Below, piece after piece: positions 1 to 7,418 of a stretch of 19,583 bases of DNA; positions within the stretch are counted from its first letter, which is position 1, and the number at the start of each line of letters is the position of its first letter. The notes beneath the pieces were generated by a model. The model was not told the origin of the DNA. It saw only the letters and a program-made list of their open reading frames with translations, and ran no database searches. Source of the stretch: JANNHP01 sp031404455 (lineage in GTDB: Bacteria; Planctomycetota; JAJSAM01; JAJVHW01); assembly GCA_031404455.1 (NCBI GenBank), contig JANNHP010000177.1, positions 1 through 19,583 of the forward strand, in the 5' to 3' direction. The position numbers and the translations under genes were made by a program.

Positions 1-304
1 CACCGTCTTCGACGACGACTGCCCCATCCAGGCGAAGCGCGGCGTGATGTCGGTCAACGGGACGAAGCACGACGGCGTCGTCGCCGCGGCGTTCGTCCGT
101 CCGCGCAAGGGGAGCGACGGCGCCCTCGCCGCCGCGTTCGCGGACACCGGCGCCGCCGCGACGCGTCTCTTCTACGCCTTCCTCGTGTTCGGCTCGGGGA
201 TCGGCATCCCGGACTACGTCGTCTTCGGGCCGGGCTTCCTCGGCGAGATGGACGGCGACGTCCGCGCGGCCGGGTGGTTCGACTACGCGTGGCGGATGCG
301 GTAG
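1..304 (+). CDS. C-terminal fragment of an unrecognised, possibly hydrolase-like, protein (5' end outside window)
   Basis: An open frame enters at base 2 and runs about 100 codons to TAG at 302-304. The window edge cuts it off, so the true start is not visible; the internal ATG at 44 is probably not the start. The visible part has no catalytic motif I can name. It has alternating hydrophobic stretches, a VRPRKGSDGAL segment, and an ending with IPDYVVFGPGFLGE then AAGWFDYAWRMR. That pattern resembles a C-terminal module I associate with large secreted alpha/beta-hydrolase or prolyl-oligopeptidase-like proteins of GC-rich environmental bacteria. This is a weak recollection only. The gene is convergent with the next one, and the gap holds an inverted-repeat pair. 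That it is a real gene is likely from the uninterrupted frame with GC-rich third positions; the product is uncertain. Confidence 0.55.
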   Translation, partial: TVFDDDCPIQAKRGVMSVNGTKHDGVVAAAFVRPRKGSDGALAAAFADTGAAATRLFYAFLVFGSGIGIPDYVVFGPGFLGEMDGDVRAAGWFDYAWRMR

Positions 305-326
305 GCGCACGCGGCGTCAGAGACCA

Positions 327-469
327 TCTCGGTAGGGGCGGACCCCCGTGTCCGCCCCACGTGGATCCCACGATGGGGCACCGTTCCGATGGCGTTCCCG
401 CACGGTCGGCGATGCGGCGGTCTGTGCAGATCAACGATGGGCGGACACGGGGGTCCGCCGCTACCGAGA
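327..469. repeat. REPIN-like inverted pair of palindromic repeats
   Basis: Two 31-base arms, 327-357 and 439-469, are reverse complements with a single mismatch (334-336 region, G versus C). They are separated by 81 bases. Each arm begins with TCTCGGTAG and contains its own hairpin: GGGGCGGAC/GTCCGCCCC (335-343 with 350-358, loop CCCCGT) on the left, and GGCGGAC/GTCCGCC (440-446 with 453-459) on the right. Two inverted palindromic units with a spacer is the layout of REPIN/BIME elements, which are mobilised by RAYT-type tyrosine transposases. None of these transposases is in the window. The spacer holds a further small palindrome, CGTGG-ATC-CCACG. The element sits between two convergent 3' ends and could also act as a bidirectional terminator. 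Confidence 0.75.
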
Positions 470-480
470 GATTGTTGCTC

Positions 481-1359
481 CTACCGCCGCGCCAGGTCGA
501 ACGACATCCCCTCCGCCAGCACCTGCATCTCGACACCCGTCGCCGCCGACGCGTCGCCCGGCCGCGACGGCGTGACCTTCGCGCGGCGCGCGTCGATCAC
601 GACGACGTTGCCCTCGCCGACGACTCGCAGCGTCGTGCCTTCCACGACGACGCCCGTGCCCTCGTCGATGCCGATGCCGACGAAATGCGGGTGGTCGATG
701 ACCGCCGCCATCAGACGGTTGAAGCGCTTCTTCGCGACGAACGCCTGATCGACGATCACGCCGGGCCAGAGGCCGAGGCCGCCCGCCGTCTCGACGCGGC
801 CCTGCTGCATCTCGTCGTCGTCGGACGCGCCCGCGAGCACGAGTTCGGCGACGGCCGTGGCGCCGGCGTTCGTGCCGCCGACGAGAGCGCCCGCGTCGAA
901 GCGCGCGCGCAGACGCAGCGCGAGGTCGGCTTCGAGGAGACGTCCGACGAGGCGCGTTTGGTCGCCGCCGGTCATCCAGAGGAACGTCGCGACCTCGATC
1001 TGCGCGTTCGCGTGCGCGACATCGTCGGCGTCGAGCACCTCGACGTCGGCGAAGCCGGCCTTCGTCCACACGTCGGCGGTCGTCCGTCCCGGATCGCGCG
1101 CGGCGGAGGCGAGCGGAATGATCAATACCTTCGCGGCGGTGCCGCTCGTCAGCTTCGCGGCCTCGGCGATCACCGCGCCCGGGATGCGTCCGCCGCCCGC
1201 GAGAAGCAGGCGGCCCGCACTCTTCGGCTTCGTCGCCTCGGCGGCGACGGTCTTCGCGTCCTTCGACTTGAACGGCATCCACGAGCGGATCTTCGCGCAG
1301 CCGCACATCGCGAGTGCGAGTGCGGCCACGGCGAAGAAGGGGACGCCCCGGGGACGCAC
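481..1359 (-). CDS. Cyanophycinase-like (peptidase S51) lipoprotein, apparently catalytically dead
   Basis: A 292-residue protein with a GTG start, 6 bases after the stop of the DinB-like gene. Residues 1-21 form a hydrophobic signal sequence ending in MCGC, so it is probably an exported lipoprotein (Cys21 or Cys19). The family is recognisable by LLLAGGGRIPG (51-61), FLWMTGGDQTRLV (126-138), the nucleophile elbow VGGTNAGATAV (160-170), GLGLWPGVIVDQAFV (195-208) and GIGIDEGTGVVV (228-239). Active cyanophycinases read GGTSAGA at the elbow and DQHF further on; in Synechocystis CphB the catalytic Ser132 and His174 are 42 residues apart. Here the matching positions are Asn164 (AAC) and Ala206 (GCG), again 42 apart, so both catalytic residues are missing. 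Cyanophycin hydrolysis is therefore unlikely; a binding or scaffold role is possible. Fold assignment is confident, function is not. Confidence 0.85.
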   Translation of the reverse strand: MRPRGVPFFAVAALALAMCGCAKIRSWMPFKSKDAKTVAAEATKPKSAGRLLLAGGGRIPGAVIAEAAKLTSGTAAKVLIIPLASAARDPGRTTADVWTKAGFADVEVLDADDVAHANAQIEVATFLWMTGGDQTRLVGRLLEADLALRLRARFDAGALVGGTNAGATAVAELVLAGASDDDEMQQGRVETAGGLGLWPGVIVDQAFVAKKRFNRLMAAVIDHPHFVGIGIDEGTGVVVEGTTLRVVGEGNVVVIDARRAKVTPSRPGDASAATGVEMQVLAEGMSFDLARR

Positions 1360-1365
1360 GCGGCG

Positions 1366-1860
1366 CTACATCCCCTTGTCGTCGGCCGAGCCGCCGTAGG
1401 TGCTCGGGACCTTCGCACCCATGACGCGGAGATACATCGAGAGCTGGGCGCGGTGATGGACGAGGTGGACGTGGTGCCAGCGGAGCAGCGTGATCGCCGC
1501 CTGCTTCTGTCCGAAGAAGTCGATCTCCTCGGCGAGACGCTTCGGCGTGTAGCCGGCGAGCTTCCCCTGGAACTCGGCCGCGTAGGCCTTGATCGCCTTC
1601 GCGAGCGCCTGCTTCGTCTTGAACTCGTAGTTCGGCTCCTTCGGCGCGCCTCCGTCGATCATCGTGGTGAAGAAGCTCCCGGCGCCGCCGGCGTGACCGG
1701 CCATGGAGCCGAACGCCATGCTCTTCGTCTTCGTCGGCTTCCAGCCGAGCTTCGTGGCGGGGACGGCGTCGACGATCTTCAGCAGGATCTGGTACTCGCC
1801 TTCGAGTTCTGCGGCGAGAACGCGGCGCAAGAGATCGGCTTCCTTCGGGGTGTAACTCAT
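1366..1860 (-). CDS. DinB-family four-helix protein
   Basis: A 164-residue all-helical protein of the DinB/YfiT superfamily (dimeric four-helix bundles with a three-His metal site, including thiol S-transferases and many uncharacterised stress proteins). The signature is the C-terminal WHHVHLVHHRAQLSMYLRVMG (128-148), followed by VPSTYGGSADD. Likely metal ligands are His56 (SMAGHAGG) plus His132 and His136 of the HxxxH. The start is well supported: ATG at 1858-1860 is preceded on the coding strand by GGAGGAGT about 8 bases upstream. The stop is 6 bases before the GTG of the cyanophycinase-like gene, so the two probably form one transcript. It diverges from the Lhr helicase gene across 67 bases, and no clear promoter was found there. 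Substrate unknown. Confidence 0.88.
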   Translation of the reverse strand: MSYTPKEADLLRRVLAAELEGEYQILLKIVDAVPATKLGWKPTKTKSMAFGSMAGHAGGAGSFFTTMIDGGAPKEPNYEFKTKQALAKAIKAYAAEFQGKLAGYTPKRLAEEIDFFGQKQAAITLLRWHHVHLVHHRAQLSMYLRVMGAKVPSTYGGSADDKGM

Positions 1861-1927
1861 CGGGGGACTCCTCCTGACCTGACGGGCCGCGCAGGATAGC
1901 GGGACCCGGGGCGGATAGCCTCACGTC

Positions 1928-4900
1928 ATGCCGCTCGCAGGGTTCCATCCGACGGTCGCCCGCTGGTTCGCGGAGCGCATCGGACAGCCGACCGCGCCGC
2001 AGCGCGACGGATGGCCGCAGATCCGCGCGGGGCGTCACACGCTGATCGCCGCGCCGACCGGCACGGGCAAGACGCTCGCCGCCTTTCTCCACGCCATCGA
2101 CACGCTGCTGCGACAGGGCGACGCACTGCGCGACGGCACGCAGGTGCTCTACGTCTCGCCGCTGAAGGCGCTGTCGAACGACGTGCAGAAGAACCTATCG
2201 GGACCGCTCGCGGAGTTGCGCGCGATGGACCCGTCGCTGCCGGACGTCCGCGTGATGGTCCGGTCCGGAGACACGGAGGCGAGCAAGCGCGCCGCGATGA
2301 CGAAGCGTCCGCCGCACGTGCTCGTCACCACGCCCGAGTCGCTCTACATCCTGCTGACGACCGTCGGCGGCCGGCGAATGCTCTCGACGGTGAAGACGGT
2401 GATCGTGGACGAGATCCACGCGCTGACGGGCGGGAAGCGCGGCTCGCACCTCGCGCTCTCGCTGGAGCGCCTCGAGGCGCTCGCCGGACCCATCCAGCGC
2501 ATCGGCCTCTCCGCCACGCAGAAGCCGCTCGAGGACGTGGGCCGGTTCCTCGTCGGCGCGGGCCGCGAATGCTCGCTCGTGGACGCGGGGCACCTCCGCG
2601 ACATCGACCTCGCGATCGAAGTGCCGCCGTCGCCGCTCGAGACCGTGTGCTCGCACGAGACGTGGAGCGAGGTCTACGCACGGATCGCCGAACTCGTCCG
2701 CGCGCATCGCACGACGCTGGTGTTCGTCAACACGAGGAAGCTGACGGAGCGCGTGTCGGCGCGGCTCGCGGAGATCCTCGGCGAGGACGCCGTCGCGAGC
2801 CATCACGGGTCGCTGTCGAAGGAGCGGCGTCTCACGGCGGAGCGGCGGCTGAAGGCGGGAGAACTCCGCGCGCTCGTCGCCACGGCGTCGCTCGAACTCG
2901 GACTCGACATCGGCGACGTCGACCTCGTCGTCCAGATCGGGCCGACGTGGTCGATCGCCACGCTGCTGCAGCGCGTCGGCCGCGCGGGCCACGGCGTCGG
3001 CCGCGTGCCGAAGGGACGTCTCTTCCCACTGACGCAGGACGAACTGATCGCCGCGATCGCGCTCGTCGACTCCGTCCGCCGCCGCGAGCTCGACCGCACG
3101 CCGATCCCGCGCGCGCCGCTCGACATCCTCGCGCAGCAGATCGTCGCCGCGTGCGCGGCGGGGGAGTGGCGCCTTGACGACCTCTTCGCCGCGCTGCGCC
3201 GCGCGTGGCCGTATCGCGAGCTGACGCGGGAGGACTTCGACGCCGTCGTGGCCCTCCACACGAATGGGCGAGCGTCACTCCTGCACCGTGACGCCATTGG
3301 CGGGCGGCTGATGGCGACGAAGCGCGCGCGGCTCGTGGCCGTCACGTGCGGCGGGGCCATCCCGGACAACGCGGACTACCGCGTCATCGAGGAGCCCGAG
3401 GGCACGTTCGTCGGCACCGTCCACGAGGACTTCGCCGTCGAAAGCAACAGCGGCGACGTCTTCCAGCTCGGCACGACGAGCTGGCGCATCCTCCGCGTGG
3501 AGCCGGGGATCGTCCGCGTCGCGAACGCGAAGGGCGCGATCCCGAACCTCCCGTTCTGGATCGCCGAAGCCCCCGCGCGCACGCGCGAGCTCGCCGCCGC
3601 CGTGGCCGCGACCCGAGAAAGCGTCGGTACCGTCTCCGACCCGTTTTCGTCGCTTTCTGGCGTCCCGGCGGCGGCGGCGCAGCAGGCGAGGGAGTACCTC
3701 GACGCCGGACGCGCGGCGCTCGGCACGGTGCCGACGCAGCGGCGCGTCGTGCTGGAGCGGTTCTTCGACGAGACGGGCGGGATGCAACTCGTCCTGCACG
3801 CTCCGTTCGGCGGACGGATCAACCGCGCGTGGGGTCTGGCACTCCGCAAGCGGTTCTGCGTCGGCTTCGGCTTCGAGCTCCAGGCCGCCGCGACGGAGGA
3901 CGCCATCCTCCTCTCGCTCTCGCCGCAGCACGGCTTCGACCTCGACGAGGTGTTCGACTACCTCCACCCGAACTCGGCCGAGAAGGTACTCGTGCAGGCG
4001 CTCCTCGCGTCGCCGATGTTCGAGGCGCGCTGGCGCTGGAACGCGCAGCGCTCGCTCGTCGTCGAGCGCAACCGCAACGGCAAGCGCGTGCCCGCGCCTC
4101 TGCTGCGCATGCGGGCCGACGATCAGTTGATGGCCGCCTTCCCGCAGGCGCTCGCGTGCCCCGAGACGCTCCCGGGCGGCGATCGAGAGGTGCCGATGGA
4201 CCACCCGCTCGTGCGGCAGACCATCGACGACTGCCTGCACGAGGCGATGGACGTCGACGGCTTCCTCGACGTGCTGCGCGGCCTTCGCGACGGCACGATC
4301 GAGCGCGTCTCGGTCGACACGACGGAGCCGTCGCCCTTCGCGCGCGGCATCCTCCACGCGCAGCCGTACTCCTTCCTCGACGACGCGCCGCTCGAAGAGC
4401 GCCGCACGCAGGCGGTCCAGTCGCGACGCGGTCTGAGCGCGCGAACCGCCGACACGCTCGGCGCGCTCGATCCCGAGGCCGTCGCGCGCGTTCGCGAGGA
4501 GGCGTGGCCGCAGCCGGAGTCGGCCGAGGAGGTCCACGAGGCGCTCCTCTGGATGGGCTGCGTCACGACCGACGAATCGAAGCGGTGGGCGGCGTGGCTC
4601 GCGGAACTCGCGGCGGCCGGACGCGTCGTCCGGGACGGCGACCGCTGGTTCGCGGCGGAGTCGTCGCGCGATCCGAAGGCGGTGCTGCGCGGACGTCTCG
4701 AAGCGCTCGGGCCGGTCGTCTCCGACGATCCGCTCTTCGCCGACCTCGAGCGCGACGGCGCGGTTCTCCGCGCGCGCCTCGAAGGCCGCGACGCGTGGTG
4801 CGACCGTCGTCTCCTCGCGCGCATCCACCGCTACACGGTCGAGCGCCTGCGCCGCGAGATCGAGCCCGTCACGGCGGCGCAGTTCCTCCGGTTCCTCGCG

Positions 4901-5815
4901 GCGTGGCAGCACGCGACACCGGAGCGCAAGCTCGACGGGCCGCGCGGCGTGGCGGAGGTCATCCGGAAGCTCGCTGGCTTCGAGATCCCCGCGGCGTCGT
5001 GGGAGGCGAGCGTGCTGCCGGCGCGCGTGCGCGGCTACCGTCGCGAGTGGCTCGATCAGCTCACTCTCTCGGGCGAGATCGCGTGGGGACGTCTCTGGGG
5101 CGGCGGCGCTTCGGCGATCCGCTCGACGCCGGTCTGCCTCCTCCCGCGCGAGGACCTCGCGAGGTGGACTTCGCTCGCTCCGCCGACGGATTCGTCGACG
5201 CTCGCGAGCGACGCGCGCCTCGTGTTCGACGAGCTGACGTCGTCGGGCGCGATGTTCCCGCAGGAGATCGCGTGGAAGACGCGGCTCCTCCCGTCGCAGG
5301 TGGACGACGGCCTTGGCGAACTCGTCGGCCGCGGGCTCGTCACCTGCGATTCGTTCGGCGGCCTGCGCGCGCTGATCGTGCCGCCGTCGCGGCGACGTCA
5401 GCCGATCGCGGTCGTCGGGCGGTGGAGCCTCTTCCGCCGCGATGCGCCCGCGACGGAACTCGACGCCGAGTGGGTGGCGAAGACGCTGCTGCGGCGCACG
5501 GGCGTCGTCTTCCGGCGAACGCTGCTCCGCGAGAAGCTGCCGGTGCCGTGGCGGGATCTCGTCCGCGTGTACCGGGCGATGGAGTTGCGCGGCGACGTCC
5601 GCGGCGGGCGTTTCGTCGCGGGCTTCGCGGGCGAGCAGTACGCGCTTCCCGAGGCCGTGGTGCTGATGCGCCAGAAGCGGCGCGACGAGTCCGCTCGCGA
5701 CGCGGTCGGCGAAGCGATGACCGTGTCGGCGGCCGATCCGCTGAACTTCCGCGGCATCCTCACGCCCGATGAACGCGTCGCTTCGACGACGCGGCGGCGT
5801 GTCGCCGTCGGCTGA
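1928..5815 (+). CDS. lhr: Lhr-type DEAD/DEAH-box superfamily 2 helicase
   Basis: A 1295-residue ATP-dependent 3'-5' helicase of the Lhr (large helicase-related) family, implicated in DNA repair. Motif I is APTGTGKT (42-49), followed by SPLKALSND (77-85), TTPESLY (134-140), motif II DEIH (161-164) and motif III SAT (195-197). The second RecA domain has HHGSLSKE (292-299), ATASLELGLDIG (318-329) and motif VI QRVGRAGH (348-355). Downstream is the Lhr winged-helix/beta-barrel core to about residue 850. A C-terminal extension contains YRREWLDQLTLSGEIAWGRL near residue 1037, which resembles the AlkZ/YcaQ-like winged-helix part of long Lhr proteins. The length lies between Lhr-Core (about 900) and E. 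coli Lhr (about 1540). The ATG at 1928 has only a weak ribosome site, but the N-terminus aligns well with the family. It ends in TGA. Confidence 0.95.
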   Translation: MPLAGFHPTVARWFAERIGQPTAPQRDGWPQIRAGRHTLIAAPTGTGKTLAAFLHAIDTLLRQGDALRDGTQVLYVSPLKALSNDVQKNLSGPLAELRAMDPSLPDVRVMVRSGDTEASKRAAMTKRPPHVLVTTPESLYILLTTVGGRRMLSTVKTVIVDEIHALTGGKRGSHLALSLERLEALAGPIQRIGLSATQKPLEDVGRFLVGAGRECSLVDAGHLRDIDLAIEVPPSPLETVCSHETWSEVYARIAELVRAHRTTLVFVNTRKLTERVSARLAEILGEDAVASHHGSLSKERRLTAERRLKAGELRALVATASLELGLDIGDVDLVVQIGPTWSIATLLQRVGRAGHGVGRVPKGRLFPLTQDELIAAIALVDSVRRRELDRTPIPRAPLDILAQQIVAACAAGEWRLDDLFAALRRAWPYRELTREDFDAVVALHTNGRASLLHRDAIGGRLMATKRARLVAVTCGGAIPDNADYRVIEEPEGTFVGTVHEDFAVESNSGDVFQLGTTSWRILRVEPGIVRVANAKGAIPNLPFWIAEAPARTRELAAAVAATRESVGTVSDPFSSLSGVPAAAAQQAREYLDAGRAALGTVPTQRRVVLERFFDETGGMQLVLHAPFGGRINRAWGLALRKRFCVGFGFELQAAATEDAILLSLSPQHGFDLDEVFDYLHPNSAEKVLVQALLASPMFEARWRWNAQRSLVVERNRNGKRVPAPLLRMRADDQLMAAFPQALACPETLPGGDREVPMDHPLVRQTIDDCLHEAMDVDGFLDVLRGLRDGTIERVSVDTTEPSPFARGILHAQPYSFLDDAPLEERRTQAVQSRRGLSARTADTLGALDPEAVARVREEAWPQPESAEEVHEALLWMGCVTTDESKRWAAWLAELAAAGRVVRDGDRWFAAESSRDPKAVLRGRLEALGPVVSDDPLFADLERDGAVLRARLEGRDAWCDRRLLARIHRYTVERLRREIEPVTAAQFLRFLAAWQHATPERKLDGPRGVAEVIRKLAGFEIPAASWEASVLPARVRGYRREWLDQLTLSGEIAWGRLWGGGASAIRSTPVCLLPREDLARWTSLAPPTDSSTLASDARLVFDELTSSGAMFPQEIAWKTRLLPSQVDDGLGELVGRGLVTCDSFGGLRALIVPPSRRRQPIAVVGRWSLFRRDAPATELDAEWVAKTLLRRTGVVFRRTLLREKLPVPWRDLVRVYRAMELRGDVRGGRFVAGFAGEQYALPEAVVLMRQKRRDESARDAVGEAMTVSAADPLNFRGILTPDERVASTTRRRVAVG

Positions 5816-5840
5816 CGCGGGCGCGAGACGGATTGCACCG

Positions 5841-5870
5841 TTGAACCAGTCGCCTGCCCGGGCCTAGACT
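5841..5870 (+). promoter_or_regulatory. Candidate sigma-70-type promoter for the DUF5684 gene
   Basis: TTGAAC (5841-5846) and TAGACT (5865-5870) are separated by 18 bases. This would start transcription about 55-60 bases before the ATG at 5934. The match is imperfect and rests on inspection only. The stretch is locally less GC-rich than its surroundings. Confidence 0.35.
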
Positions 5871-5933
5871 TCCTCAGAAGTTGCGTCGCGGCGGGTGCCG
5901 CGGACGCCGTGACGGTGCTCGGGAGGTGATGCG

Positions 5934-6308
5934 ATGGACGAATCGGGACTGTTCGGCGCGTTGTTCGGCGGCGCGTTCTGCTTCGTGTGGCTGCTCTGCA
6001 TCGTCCTGGTGATCGCGGGCGGCTGGAAGACGTTCGAGAAGGCGGGCAAGCCGGGTTGGGCGGTGCTCATTCCCTTCTACAACCTGATCATCCTCGCCGA
6101 GATCGCAGGGAGGCCGGGCTGGTGGGGTCTTCTCATGGTGCTGCCCTGCGTGGGCGTCATCTTCGGCATCCTCCTGGGCATCGAGGTCGCGAAGAAGTTC
6201 GGGAAGGACGTTCTCTTTGGCGTGCTGCTCGGGCTTCCGATCACCAGTTCGATCATGTTCCTCGTCCTCGGCTTCGGCGACGCGAAGTACAACAAGGACG
6301 CCGTCTAG
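5934..6308 (+). CDS. Small DUF5684-type membrane protein
   Basis: A 124-residue integral membrane protein. It has a hydrophobic helix at about 10-29, a conserved cytoplasmic-looking segment GWKTFEKAGKPGWAVLIPFYN (30-50), and further helices at about 63-84 and 93-113, ending in GFGDAKYNKDAV. The W-x-FEKAGxPGW..IPFYN plus FGDAKY pattern is characteristic of DUF5684 proteins, which are of unknown function and sometimes appear fused or next to signal peptidase-like proteins. The start is supported by GGGAGGTGAT a few bases before the ATG. It appears to be a single-gene unit behind the candidate promoter at 5841-5870, and it converges on the gene ending at 6509. Confidence 0.85.
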   Translation: MDESGLFGALFGGAFCFVWLLCIVLVIAGGWKTFEKAGKPGWAVLIPFYNLIILAEIAGRPGWWGLLMVLPCVGVIFGILLGIEVAKKFGKDVLFGVLLGLPITSSIMFLVLGFGDAKYNKDAV

Positions 6309-6347
6309 CATTCGACGCCGGCCCGCAGTTCGAAGCGTGCCGGCGAA

Positions 6348-6434
6348 CGGCCCGGCTGAAGCCGGAACTCCAAACGAACGCCCGGACTCGCGAGGGTCTT
6401 GCCCTCGTTCGGATTCCCGGGCTCAGCCGGGCCG
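6348..6434. repeat. Second REPIN-like imperfect inverted repeat
   Basis: The outer 12 bases CGGCCCGGCTGA (6348-6359) and TCAGCCGGGCCG (6423-6434) are perfect reverse complements. The similarity continues inward imperfectly for about 28 bases: each arm, read outward-in, continues toward CGGAACTCC..ACGAAC or CGGGAATCCGAACGA. The left arm itself folds as CCGGCT-GA-AGCCGG. The centre contains CGAGGG/CCCTCG (6391-6396 with 6402-6407). It lies between convergent genes and differs in sequence from the element at 327-469. Confidence 0.6.
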
Positions 6435-6456
6435 TCGGTCGTCCCCGGAATCGAAA

Positions 6457-6487
6457 GCGGCCCGGACGCGCGAGGCGTCCGGGCCGC
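6457..6487 (-). terminator. Strong hairpin, probable terminator for the thioredoxin-like gene
   Basis: A perfect 13-bp stem: GCGGCCCGGACGC (6457-6469) pairs with GCGTCCGGGCCGC (6475-6487) around a 5-base loop. It lies about 21 bases past the stop of the leftward gene at 6509. On that strand it is followed by a short T-rich run (CTTTCGATT), so it fits a weak intrinsic terminator for leftward transcription. It may also stop rightward reads. Confidence 0.65.
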
Positions 6488-6508
6488 TGATCCATCAGGC
6501 GGATACGG

Positions 6509-7363
6509 CTACTGCTTCTCGGCCTTGCGCTGGACCTTCTCCGCTTCCTTCGAGGCGTCATCCCAGAACTCGGCGATGCGCACGTTCGAGGAGAGCACGA
6601 GCTTGTATTTCTCGAGCGCCTCCTTGTACATCTGCTTCGCGGCGAGCGAGCGCGCCTCTTCCAACGTCTTCTTCTGCTCGTCGACCTGCTTCTGGATGGG
6701 CTCCCAGTACTTCGCGCACTTCTCGGACTTGATCGTGGCCTTCAGGAAGGCGGCCACGTTCTCCGACTTCGCGAGCGGCTTCGACGTGGCGATCACGTTC
6801 ATGTCCTGGTCGATGACGGCGAACATCGCGCCGTCCTTGAAGCCGAGGCGCTCCGCGGTCTTCGCGTCGGAGGCGCCCATGTCCACCTCGACCGGGTGGT
6901 AGAGCGAGAGCCAGCGCGCGACCTCTTCGTCGAAGAAGGTCTTGCACTGACGGAAGGTCGCGCCTGCCGCGCCGACGAGCTTGCTCTTGTCGAGCTCCTC
7001 GTGCGGCGTGTGGAAGTAGAGGAGCGTGAGGCTCGGGTTCCACTTGCTGATCTTCAGCGAGCGTTCGAGCAGCTCCTCGGGCGTCGCGACTTTCTCGCCC
7101 GGCGACTTGGGCGTGACGACCTGAAGGGCGGGCAGCGTCGCCTCGTCCCAGCGCACGTAGAGGAAGTGCGCGTCCGAATTCGAATTGGATACGGAATCCG
7201 ACCCGCCGCCGTTGGCAGTGGGTGCGCCCCCCTGGGGAGCTCCGCCGGCCCCGAAACCGGGACCGCCTCCGCCGCCGCATCAACCCGCGTTGGCGGGGCG
7301 GGTGAGTCCGATCGTGACGCCGAGCGCGAGCGCGCCCGCCGCCGCAAGGAGCGACCTGTCCAT
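6509..7363 (-). CDS. Secreted thioredoxin-fold-like protein interrupted by an in-frame TGA at codon 28
   Basis: The natural start is ATG at 7361-7363, preceded by GGAGGG about 8 bases upstream. It encodes a signal peptide (MDRSLLAAAGALALG... ending PANAG). Codon 28 is TGA (7280-7282). The same frame then continues without another stop to TAG at 6509-6511: a Gly-rich linker (CGGGGGPGFGAGG..., residues 29-52), then DAHFLYVRWDEATLP and a domain of about 110 residues with TLLYFHTPHEELDK, FRQCKTFFDEEVARWL and AMFAVIDQDMNVIA. This resembles a thioredoxin-like fold without a CxxC. The C-terminus is charged and helical (TPR- or coiled-coil-like, EKYKLVLSSNV..). A start after the TGA (GTG at 7156) would lack a ribosome site and lose the signal peptide. 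Readings: selenocysteine insertion, a recent nonsense mutation, or a sequence error. Function unknown. Confidence 0.7.
7247..7282 (-). promoter_or_regulatory. In-frame TGA with downstream SECIS-like hairpin (candidate)
   Basis: On the coding (minus) strand the TGA is 7282-7280. Twenty-one bases later the loop GGTTTC begins, flanked by stem GGTCCC (7264-7259) and GGGGCC (7252-7247), six pairs including one G-T. Bacterial SECIS elements lie immediately 3' of the UGA, with the loop about 16-37 bases away and a G among the first loop bases, so the geometry fits. Gly-rich GC-rich coding sequence readily forms such hairpins by chance, and no selA, selB or selC gene is in the window. Confidence 0.35.
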
Positions 7364-7418
7364 GTGCGAACCCTCCGAAACCTGGTGGCCCGAGGATAAC
7401 CCCCTTCGGCGCTTGCGG

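Noticed and set aside
7280..7282. TGA read as tryptophan under an alternative genetic code
   Set aside because: TGA clearly terminates several intact genes here (Lhr helicase, rdgB, both signal peptidases, the ATPase), with the following genes starting right at the overlap.
6558..7283. Restart at the TGATG overlap after codon 28 of the thioredoxin-like gene
   Set aside because: That frame begins with a run of Arg and stays Arg/Gly-rich with no hydrophobic core, whereas the frame of the signal peptide continues into a coherent domain.
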